The notes under the pieces were generated by a model. That model made no database searches and was not told the origin of the DNA. It worked only from the letters and a program-made list of their open reading frames with translations. This document shows, one piece after another, positions 55,968-62,854 of a stretch of 64,000 nucleotides of DNA. The stretch is taken from NCBI RefSeq assembly GCF_013177695.1, contig NZ_WOEY01000065.1:186001-250000 (forward strand), read 5' to 3'. The translations under genes were made by a program, and so were the position numbers. Positions within the stretch are counted from its first letter, which is position 1. Each line of letters starts with the position of its first letter. Source of the stretch: Paraburkholderia solitsugae. GTDB lineage: Bacteria > Pseudomonadota > Gammaproteobacteria > Burkholderiales > Burkholderiaceae.

Positions 55968-56288
55968 TCAAGCCCAATGGCCTTCGATCCAGCGCCAGTT
56001 CGGGCCACGCTGCACCCAATGCCCCGGCACCCAGCGATGGCCGACGCGAACCGGCTGCCAGTGGCCGGGCACCCATACATAACGGCCTTGATACCAACGC
56101 CAGCGGCCTTGATCCCACACGTAGCCGGCACGCGGCGCCGGCATCACTTCGACGCGCGGCGGCGGAGGCGCCATGGGCGCGACGATCACTGCCTGCGCGA
56201 AGGCCGGCGCGGCCGTCAGCGCGGCCGCGCACGTGATCGCAACCGCAAGCATGGAATTCAGAAGGCGGACCGGTTTGGTCGATGTCAT
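55968..56288 (-). CDS. YXWGXW repeat exported protein
   Basis: 106 residues from the ATG at 56288 with GGAGAAA upstream. Signal peptide ends PAFAQ. The mature part has a Pro-rich stretch (APMAPPPPRVEVMPAPRA) and aromatic repeats: GYVWDQGRWRWYQGRYVWVP, GHWQPVRVGHRWVPGHWVQR and GPNWRWIEGHW. Function unknown. First gene of the operon with the ECF sigma; its TGA overlaps an alternative sigma start. The resemblance to the lipoprotein at the operon end suggests both act with the DUF1800/DUF1501 pair. Confidence 0.82.
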   Translation of the reverse strand: MTSTKPVRLLNSMLAVAITCAAALTAAPAFAQAVIVAPMAPPPPRVEVMPAPRAGYVWDQGRWRWYQGRYVWVPGHWQPVRVGHRWVPGHWVQRGPNWRWIEGHWA

Positions 56289-56656
56289 TTGGCTTTCTCC
56301 AGTAAGGGTCGGAGCCAGAAGCGACTCCGTTTCTTCTTCAACGCAGCGGCGGAAAAAATCTGTCGCGTTGATTCGCATTGAAAGTAATGCATTGAAACAC
56401 GCGAGATACAGCGGGCAAAATCGCCTGCAAATTACAGGGGGCGTCAGCAATAAGACAGGCAATTTTATGTGAATGAATGGAAATAGATAGGTGACGTAAT
56501 GTTCGCGCCCCGAAATCTTAATCAGCAGATGTTTCAATGCGCGCTGTTTCTAGCGGTAAGACACCTCAGCTGTATTTCTAACAATATCCCCAGCGAACAT
56601 CCACACGTGCATCACTGGAAACGCTGAACGGCGAAGTCGAATCTGGAGCCAGTCAC
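56289..56656. other. 368-bp divergent intergenic region
   Basis: Between the leftward ECF operon and the rightward phosphoesterase gene. AT-richer from 56440 to 56590, where both promoters should lie. No gene recognised. Confidence 0.4.
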
Positions 56657-58453
56657 ATGTTCCGTAGAACCCTCTTACCCATCCCGTTTGCCGCGATGCT
56701 TGCGCTCGCAGCTTGCGGTAACAATAACGTGAACACGCCCGCGTCCGCGCCGGCTACCGCATCGACGCCGGTTGCAACGGTGTCGGCACAGGATGCCGTC
56801 GCAACGGCCACGCCGATCAAACACGTGGTGGTGATCTTCGGCGAGAACGTCTCGTTCGACCACTACTTCGCAACCTACCCGCAAGCCTCCAACCCGACCG
56901 GCGAGCCGCAATTCACGGCAGCAGCGGGCACGCCGACGGTCAACAACCTCGCCAGCAACAACCTGATCGCCGCGAACCCGAACGCGCTGTCGACCTCGCC
57001 GAACACGGCAGGCCGCACGGTCGGCACCGTGACGGTCGCGGGCCTCGGCCTGCCGGCAGCCGATCTGCTGCCGTTCCGTCTCGATCGTTCGCAAGCCAAT
57101 ACGTCGAGCCAGAACCACGCGTATGCCGCGGAACAGCTCGCGTATAACAACGGCGCGATGGACTCGTTCCCGCTATTCACGGCGTCGGGTTCGACGATTG
57201 CCGGCAGCACCGGCGCGTTCGCCACCAAGGGCCAGGTGCTCGGTTACTTCGACGGCAACACGGTCACGGCGATGTGGAACTACGCGCAGAACTTCGCGAT
57301 GAACCAGAACGCGTACACGGACACGTACGGTCCGTCGACGCCTGGCGCAATTGAAGTGGTGTCGGGCCAGAACAACGGCGTCGTGGTGACGGGCGGAACC
57401 TCGGCCAACGCGATTCCGGATTCGACCGGCGGCTTCACACTGGTCGGCGACCTGGACCCGACCGGCGACGTCTGCACGATCGCGGCAAAGAGCGCGCAGA
57501 CGGCCGCGATGTCGTCTGCCAACAAGAACATCGGCGACCTGCTCAACGCGAAGGGCCTCACGTGGGGCGGCTTCATGGGCGGCTTCAATCTGACAACCAC
57601 CAATGCCAACGGCACGACCGGTTGCGCGCGCTCGACCTTCTCGCAAGTGCTGAACGCGACCAAGTCCGACTACGTGCAGCATCACGCGTGGTTCCAGTAC
57701 TACCCGACCACGGCCAACCTCGCGCACACGCGTCCGACGTCGACGGCGGTGATCGGCATGACCGATCCGCTCGACAACACGGCAACGCCGGTTCACCACC
57801 AGTACGATACGAACGACTTCTTCACCGCGGTAGCGGCGGGCAACTTTCCGTCGGTGAGCTTCCTGAAGGCACCGGCGATCAGCGACGGTCACCCGGGCAA
57901 CTCGGACCCGATCGACGAGCAGGCTTTCGTCACGAAGGTGATCAACTTCCTGCAGCAACAGCCTGACTGGAAGAACACCGCCGTGATCATCGCCTACGAC
58001 GATTCGGACGGTTGGTACGATCACCGCTTCATGGCGCCGAAGAATTCGTCGTTCGATTCGACCACGGCGCAATCCGCGGGCGGCGTGTCGGTGGCCGGCA
58101 CCGACAACCTGAGCGGTACGGGTCAGTGCACGGCAACGGGCGCGGTTCAACCGCAGGGTGTGAATGGCGGTGCGGTGAACGGCCGTTGCGGCCCGGGTAC
58201 GCGCACGCCGTTTATCGTGGTGTCGCCGTGGGCGAAGGTCAACTTCGTCGACGATACGGCGATCACCCAGGCCTCCGTGGTCAAGTTCATCGAGGACAAC
58301 TGGCTCGGCAGTCAACGCCTTGGCAACGGTTCGTTCGATGCAACGGCGGGCAGCATCATGAACATGTTCAACTTCTCGGGCTCGGGCAACAACCCGACGG
58401 TGTATCTGGACGAGAACCTGGGTACGAAGCTGTCGGCGCCGCCGGCCAGCTAA
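56657..58453 (+). CDS. Phosphoesterase-family lipoprotein (acid phosphatase/phospholipase C-like)
   Basis: 598 residues. Signal peptide with lipobox LALAAC (Cys20). The alkaline-phosphatase-fold phosphoesterase domain (PF04185) starts HVVVIFGENVSFDHYFATYP with the metal-binding Glu-Asn and nucleophile region. IIAYDDSDGWYDHRFMAPKN and GRCGPGTRTPFIVVSPWAKV are further conserved segments. Related to AcpA and PLC enzymes that hydrolyse phosphomonoesters or phosphatidylcholine. Lipid-anchored in the envelope. TGGAG nine bases ahead supports the ATG. Specificity not decidable. Confidence 0.9.
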   Translation: MFRRTLLPIPFAAMLALAACGNNNVNTPASAPATASTPVATVSAQDAVATATPIKHVVVIFGENVSFDHYFATYPQASNPTGEPQFTAAAGTPTVNNLASNNLIAANPNALSTSPNTAGRTVGTVTVAGLGLPAADLLPFRLDRSQANTSSQNHAYAAEQLAYNNGAMDSFPLFTASGSTIAGSTGAFATKGQVLGYFDGNTVTAMWNYAQNFAMNQNAYTDTYGPSTPGAIEVVSGQNNGVVVTGGTSANAIPDSTGGFTLVGDLDPTGDVCTIAAKSAQTAAMSSANKNIGDLLNAKGLTWGGFMGGFNLTTTNANGTTGCARSTFSQVLNATKSDYVQHHAWFQYYPTTANLAHTRPTSTAVIGMTDPLDNTATPVHHQYDTNDFFTAVAAGNFPSVSFLKAPAISDGHPGNSDPIDEQAFVTKVINFLQQQPDWKNTAVIIAYDDSDGWYDHRFMAPKNSSFDSTTAQSAGGVSVAGTDNLSGTGQCTATGAVQPQGVNGGAVNGRCGPGTRTPFIVVSPWAKVNFVDDTAITQASVVKFIEDNWLGSQRLGNGSFDATAGSIMNMFNFSGSGNNPTVYLDENLGTKLSAPPAS

Positions 58454-58496
58454 GCGCCACGCGTGCGGACTGCCCTTCTGGTGCGCCTGCCGTCAC

Positions 58497-58525
58497 GTCA
58501 TGCACGAACGCTTTTCGTGCATGAC
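58497..58525 (+). terminator. Hairpin after the phosphoesterase gene
   Basis: GTCATGCACGAA pairs perfectly with 58514-58525 across a 5-base loop. No T-run follows directly, so it may stabilise the 3' end rather than terminate alone. Confidence 0.5.
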
Positions 58526-58581
58526 GACACGAAACACGGCGCGGGGAAGAGAACGAAACACATCAAGCTGTAGTTGGGCGT

Positions 58582-58618
58582 CGAGCCAGTACGAACGTGC
58601 TGGCTCGATTTGCTTTTT
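58582..58618 (+). terminator. Rho-independent terminator
   Basis: CGAGCCAGTAC and GTGCTGGCTCG flank a GAAC loop, followed by ATTTGCTTTTTG. It separates the phosphoesterase and peroxidase transcripts. Confidence 0.8.
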
Positions 58619-58653
58619 GATCGCACCCGATCGAATTACTTGTCATCAACGCC

Positions 58654-60105
58654 ATGAACCATCCTTCAGACGCCGTCCTGCCGTCGCATGTGCCTGCCGG
58701 CGGGGAGCCGGGTCCTGTGATTACCCGTCGCTCGTGGCTTAGGCTGCTCGCATGGAGCGCCGCCGGCATCGTGTTCGCGCTCGTCGTGGTTTGCGCATAC
58801 GCGCTCGTCTACCCGGAACGGATGCCGCCCGCAGTCGGCTCGATCGTCGAAGACATCACCGGCGCGAATCCTAACCCGGTTCATTTGATGCGTCCGATAG
58901 ACGCGCCGCTGAGCGCGGTTGCGCTGCTCGGCAAACAGATTTTCTTTGACCCGACGCTGTCGGCGTCGGGTACGCAGTCGTGCGCGTCGTGCCACTCGCC
59001 GCAGCATTCGTACGCGCCGGATAACGCGTTCCCGGTGCAATTCGGCGGCACGCATATGAATCAGGCCGGCTACCGGCCGCCGCCGTCGTTGGCGTATCTG
59101 TACCGCCAGGCGCCGTTCAGCATCGGGCCGGATCAGGGCGATACCGATGTGCCGGTGGATATGACGCAACTGGCGTCACAGGCGGCCGGCGTGCAGCGCG
59201 CGCAGAAGACGGCGCTCGCCGCGCCCGCCGCTCCGGCGATGGTGCCGCAAGGCGGACTGTTCTGGGACGGCCGTGCCGATACGCTGCAAATTCAGGCAAT
59301 CGGTCCGCTGATGAATCCGGTGGAGATGGCCAATGCGACGGAGGCAGATGTCGCGCACAAGCTGCTGCAAACGAAGTATCTGGATCAGTTCAAACAGATC
59401 TTCGGACCCGGCATCGTCAACAATCCGAGTCTGTTGATCTCGGAAGCGATGTTCGCTGTGGGGCGCTATCAGACCGAGGATCAGTCGTTTCATGCCTTTA
59501 CCAGCAAGTACGATTACTGGCTCGAAGGTAAGGCGCGGCTGACGCACGCTGAATTGCACGGCTTGCAGTTGTTCAACGATAAGGACAAGGCGAACTGCGC
59601 GGGTTGCCATTTGAGCCAACCTAGCAAGGACGGCTTGCCGCCGGTGTTTACCGATACGCAGTACGAGGCGCTTGGCGTGCCGCGCAATCCGGCAATTCCG
59701 GCGAACAAGGATCCGAAGTTCTTCGATATGGGCGTGTGCGGGCCGTTCCGCGATGACATGACGAAGGAGACGCAATACTGCGGGATGTTCCTGACGCCGA
59801 CCCTGCGCAATGTTGCCGAGCGCAAGGTGTTCTTCCATAACGGTGTGTATCACGATCTCAAGCACGTCATGGACTTCTACAACCTGCGCAATACGGCGCC
59901 CGAAAAGATCTATCCGCGGGATGCGTCCGGCAAGGTGCAGAAGTACAACGATCTGCCGGCTCAGTATCACGCCAACGTCGACGTCGCCGATGCGCCGTTT
60001 GATCGTAAGTTCGGGGATCAGCCGGCTATGACGGATCAGGATATTCAGGACATCATTGCGTTCATGAAGACACTGAGCGACGGGTACAAGGCTGCAGGGT
60101 CCTGA
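58654..60105 (+). CDS. Di-haem cytochrome c peroxidase family protein
   Basis: 483 residues, anchored by one N-terminal membrane helix (about 28-53). Two c-type haem sites: CASCH at 110-114 and CAGCH at 315-319. FFDPTLSASGTQSCASCHSP, GLFWDGRADTLQIQAIGPLM and TPTLRNVAERKVFFHNGVYH are typical of the CCP/MauG family. Acts in the periplasm, reducing peroxide with electrons from small cytochromes, or as an oxidase of unknown substrate. Often found beside a phosphoesterase gene in Burkholderiales, as here. Confidence 0.9.
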   Translation: MNHPSDAVLPSHVPAGGEPGPVITRRSWLRLLAWSAAGIVFALVVVCAYALVYPERMPPAVGSIVEDITGANPNPVHLMRPIDAPLSAVALLGKQIFFDPTLSASGTQSCASCHSPQHSYAPDNAFPVQFGGTHMNQAGYRPPPSLAYLYRQAPFSIGPDQGDTDVPVDMTQLASQAAGVQRAQKTALAAPAAPAMVPQGGLFWDGRADTLQIQAIGPLMNPVEMANATEADVAHKLLQTKYLDQFKQIFGPGIVNNPSLLISEAMFAVGRYQTEDQSFHAFTSKYDYWLEGKARLTHAELHGLQLFNDKDKANCAGCHLSQPSKDGLPPVFTDTQYEALGVPRNPAIPANKDPKFFDMGVCGPFRDDMTKETQYCGMFLTPTLRNVAERKVFFHNGVYHDLKHVMDFYNLRNTAPEKIYPRDASGKVQKYNDLPAQYHANVDVADAPFDRKFGDQPAMTDQDIQDIIAFMKTLSDGYKAAGS

Positions 60106-60202
60106 CCTGCCACAGAGGCCGGTCATCTAGCCTTTGCGCGGCATCGCGCGAGCCGGTGAGGTATCCTTGCCGGTTCCGCGACCTCTATCCGTACCCTACC
60201 CG

Positions 60203-60895
60203 ATGGCCGATTTCCCTTTCGACGCCGTACTCTTCGACTGCGACGGCGTACTCGTCGACTCCGAACCCATCACCAACCGCGTGCTGACCGATATGCTCGG
60301 TGAGTTGGGCTGGCATTTGAGCCTCGAAGAGACGATGCAAATTTTCGTCGGCAAGGCCGTCAGGGATGAAGCCGCACTCATCGAAGCGCGCACCGGCTTC
60401 GCGATTACGCCGGATTGGCTGATGCAGTTTCGCGCGCGCCGCAATGAGGCACTCGATCGGGAGCTGGTGGCGATTGATGGCGCGGCGTCGGCCGTGCGCG
60501 CGCTTTACGCGGCACTCGACGGACGCATCGCTGTCGCGTCGGGCGCCGATCGCATCAAGGTTGAGTTGCAACTGGTGAAGGCCGGTATTCTCGACTGCTT
60601 CGAAGGGCGTATCTTCAGCGGCCACGAAACACCGCGCAACAAGCCCTATCCCGATGTCTATCTCGCCGCGGCCGCGGGGGTGGGCATCGAACCGCGACGT
60701 TGCGCTGTGGTCGACGATACCGTCACGGGCGTGACTGCAGGCGTGGCCGCCGGTGCCACAGTGTTCGGCTATTGTCCGAAAGAACTGAGCCACAGCAGCG
60801 CGACGGCCTTGCATGGTGCGGGCGCGGTTCACGTCTTCCGGGACATGGCCGAATTGCCCGCCCTGCTCGCCGGATGGCGCGGCGTGCAGGGTTGA
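60203..60895 (+). CDS. HAD-superfamily hydrolase (beta-phosphoglucomutase/phosphatase-like)
   Basis: 230 residues from the ATG at 60203 (MADFPFDAVLFDCDGVLVDS). Motif I DCDGVLVDSE with the nucleophilic Asp, motif II Ser in RIAVASGADR, motif III Lys in PRNKPYPDVY, motif IV VVDDTVTGVTAG. Subfamily IA with a helical cap (about 20-85). Removes phosphate from a small sugar phosphate or related compound; substrate unknown. Not clearly linked to neighbours. Confidence 0.88.
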   Translation: MADFPFDAVLFDCDGVLVDSEPITNRVLTDMLGELGWHLSLEETMQIFVGKAVRDEAALIEARTGFAITPDWLMQFRARRNEALDRELVAIDGAASAVRALYAALDGRIAVASGADRIKVELQLVKAGILDCFEGRIFSGHETPRNKPYPDVYLAAAAGVGIEPRRCAVVDDTVTGVTAGVAAGATVFGYCPKELSHSSATALHGAGAVHVFRDMAELPALLAGWRGVQG

Positions 60896-60920
60896 GGACA
60901 CGCGTCGTTACTCGACGACG

Positions 60921-61313
60921 TTACTCGAAGGCGGGGTCGATCGGCACGCGATATCCGACCGCGAGGCGGTTGCTCTCGTTCGCCATACCGACCACCGCCA
61001 GCAGCTCGCCGAACATCTCGTCGGTCATACCGGCGCGGCGGGCCGCAGCCGTATGGCTCGCGACGCAGTACCCGCAGTTGTTCGTTACACTCACCGCGAC
61101 GTAAAGCAATTCCTTGATCAGCGGATCGAGCGCACCCGGTGCCATCACATCCTTCAGACTGTCCCACGTGCGCGCGAGCGTAGGCGGATGCTGGGCGATG
61201 TATTTCCAGAAGTTGTTGACGTCGTCGACCTAGCGGGTCTGCTTGATGTCGTCGTAGACGGCTTTGACTTCAGGCGAAGCTGTGGAATATTCGACGGCTT
61301 TAAGCTGGCTCAT
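60921..61313 (-). pseudogene. AhpD/carboxymuconolactone decarboxylase-like gene with in-frame amber codon
   Basis: Coding sequence from the ATG at 61313 (AGGAGGT ribosome site; MSQLKAVEYSTASPEVKAVY) to TAA at 60921 would give 130 residues, but codon 28 is TAG (61230-61232), exactly in frame. After it the protein continues VDDVNNFWKYIAQHPPTLAR and reaches the AhpD core with NNCGYCVASHTA (CxxC and His) for redox activity. A CAG to TAG change is the simplest explanation. It may be a recent null allele, or a sequencing error. Confidence 0.8.
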
Positions 61314-61609
61314 ACCTCCTCCTTTGCTTGCTAATGGAAATCGGCGATTCGTGCGCAAGTGGCGCAGGGTTGCCCATTGTGCCCAGAATTCCGCTGGGCG
61401 TAGCGAATGTTCGCAACGGCGTAGCTGTTGGTGGTGCACCAACACCGTAGCGTCACGAGTCGGCGTATCTCAACCATATTGCGCTCGCGAGATCGGTAGA
61501 TGTGGACGCCATACCGCTTTGCGGTGGATGGCATGGTGCGTGCAATGGGAATCAATGAGCGCGGCGGTACCCGGGCTCACTGTCAATCCAACCTTGCCGG
61601 AGATCCACC

Positions 61610-61858
61610 ATGAAAGCGCTAGTTCTCAAAGATTTGCCCCGCGTCGATGAACTCGACCGCTCGGCTTCGCAATCCGTCCGCGGCGGCATCGCCTGCCTCA
61701 CCCGGGAAGCACCGTCTGCTTGCCCTGGCGGGATAGTGCCGCCTGTTGTCGTTCAGCGCGGCTGGGAGTGTCCGCCGGTTCATTGGGGTTGCGGACCTGT
61801 CCATGTCCCATACGGCAAGCCGCCTTGCCACTCCGAGCCGGTGGTGGTGCCACTTTAG
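61610..61858 (+). CDS. Small Cys/Pro-rich protein with Gly-Gly leader (RiPP-precursor-like)
   Basis: 82 residues with GGAG seven bases before the ATG. The first 26 residues (MKALVLKDLPRVDELDRSAS then QSVRGG) look like a charged, helical leader ending in a double-glycine motif. The remaining 56 residues are rich in Pro, Val and Gly with five Cys (29, 38, 54, 61, 73) and repeated PPV/PVHV segments. I recall similar KDL-x-LDR-VRGG N-termini in short Burkholderia proteins, but this is memory, not a search. No maturation enzyme or peptidase-transporter is encoded in this window. Followed by a terminator-like hairpin. Confidence 0.6.
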   Translation: MKALVLKDLPRVDELDRSASQSVRGGIACLTREAPSACPGGIVPPVVVQRGWECPPVHWGCGPVHVPYGKPPCHSEPVVVPL

Positions 61859-61882
61859 GCAACGCGAGAAAGTGCACGAAGA

Positions 61883-61910
61883 TAGACGGGCGAGCATGGC
61901 GGCCCGTCTA
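61883..61910 (+). terminator. Terminator-like hairpin after the small Cys/Pro-rich gene
   Basis: TAGACGGGC (61883-61891) pairs with GCCCGTCTA (61902-61910), loop of ten, then CTTTC. It lies between convergent genes. Confidence 0.6.
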
Positions 61911-61946
61911 CTTTCATCGCCCCGCCTTTCACGCACAGATCGACGT

Positions 61947-62516
61947 TCAATCCTGTCGATGTGTCTTCAGCCAGGCGAGCACGTCAGCCGCATTCTGATC
62001 AGGCGGAAACACCGGATAGAAAACTTTTTCGATCACACCGTGACTGACGATCATCGTTAGCCGCTTAAGCAAGGTCATACCGGCCGCCTCGAAGGTCGGC
62101 AAGGACAGTGCCTCGGTGAAGCGCAAACTCAGATCGGACAGTAACGGAAAAGACAGGTGAAGGCGATCCACGGCCTCGCGCTGTCGCGCTGGGTCCTGGG
62201 TAGAGAGTCCGAACAGATAAGCCGCCCCGGCGTCTCTAAGTTCGTCTGCATGATCACGGAAAGCACAGGATTGCGGCGTGCAGCCCGGGGCACCCGGAAT
62301 CGCGAGCCAGCCCTCAAGGAGCGGGGCGTCCGGCTTTTTCTTCCAGGGATAGGCGTAGATAACCGTTCGCCCCGCGAGGTTGCTCAGCTGCACCGCTTCG
62401 CCACTGGTCGAAGTCAACGCGAAATCCGGCAAGCGGGTACCTTCCAGATGACTGGCCGCGCCATCGTCAATGGGTACAGGTACCGTCGACCAGTCGACCA
62501 CCATCGTGTTCGTCAT
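61947..62516 (-). CDS. Peroxiredoxin (AhpC/TSA family, PrxQ/BCP-like)
   Basis: 189 residues from the ATG at 62516 (MTNTMVVDWSTVPVPIDDGA) with AAGGAGCAGG upstream. Thioredoxin fold: RLPDFALTSTSGEAVQLSNL, VIYAYPWKKKPDAPLLEGW, and APGCTPQSCAFRDHADELRD, where the first Cys is the expected peroxidatic residue and the second, five residues on, the resolving one. Reduces hydroperoxides in the cytoplasm. Single gene, convergent with the Cys/Pro-rich protein. Confidence 0.88.
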   Translation of the reverse strand: MTNTMVVDWSTVPVPIDDGAASHLEGTRLPDFALTSTSGEAVQLSNLAGRTVIYAYPWKKKPDAPLLEGWLAIPGAPGCTPQSCAFRDHADELRDAGAAYLFGLSTQDPARQREAVDRLHLSFPLLSDLSLRFTEALSLPTFEAAGMTLLKRLTMIVSHGVIEKVFYPVFPPDQNAADVLAWLKTHRQD

Positions 62517-62854
62517 TTTCCTGCTCCTTCGGTGAGCCGGCAGACAGAAGAGGCGCACTAAACAAAAAAGCCCCAACCGGTGCCGGCGGGGCTATGTGAC
62601 TTGCGTTACAGCGAACTTCTAGCGCGTACACATCCCCCATGGCTCGCTCGAGTGAGCGTGCGCGTGATGGTGAATCGCAATCGCGATGGATGTGACGGTT
62701 TGCATGACGATAGAGTGTGCCTTCGTGTTAAAGGGCTGTCAACGGATAGGTCTTTTGCCGATTCTCAATGCGTGAAGGCGTACCCCGTTTGCGTCGCGCG
62801 ATGATTGCGGCGGCAACCGCCGTACCCAGCTTGCGCCGCCACGTCCGGATATCG
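62517..62854. other. 338-bp intergenic region upstream of the peroxiredoxin
   Basis: Contains the cysS terminator-like hairpin (62561-62593) and presumably the peroxiredoxin promoter between it and 62516 or beyond. No tRNA or small gene recognised. Confidence 0.4.
62561..62593 (-). terminator. Leftward rho-independent terminator
   Basis: Read leftwards, AGCCCC with inner CCGG pairs with its complement across 62569-62593 and is followed by a T-run (AAAAAA on the + strand at 62564-62569). It probably ends transcription coming from cysS. Confidence 0.65.

Noticed and set aside
57173..58315. 380-residue leftward frame
   Set aside because: Antisense to the phosphoesterase gene; Arg/Val/His-rich repetitive composition without domains.
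61334..61450. 38-residue rightward frame (MEIGDSCASGAG...)
   Set aside because: No ribosome site on that strand and no similarity to known small proteins. The CTCCTCC upstream is the complement of the leftward AhpD-like ribosome site.
62594..62854. tRNA or small RNA next to cysS
   Set aside because: No cloverleaf or conserved T-loop sequence could be found by eye on either strand.
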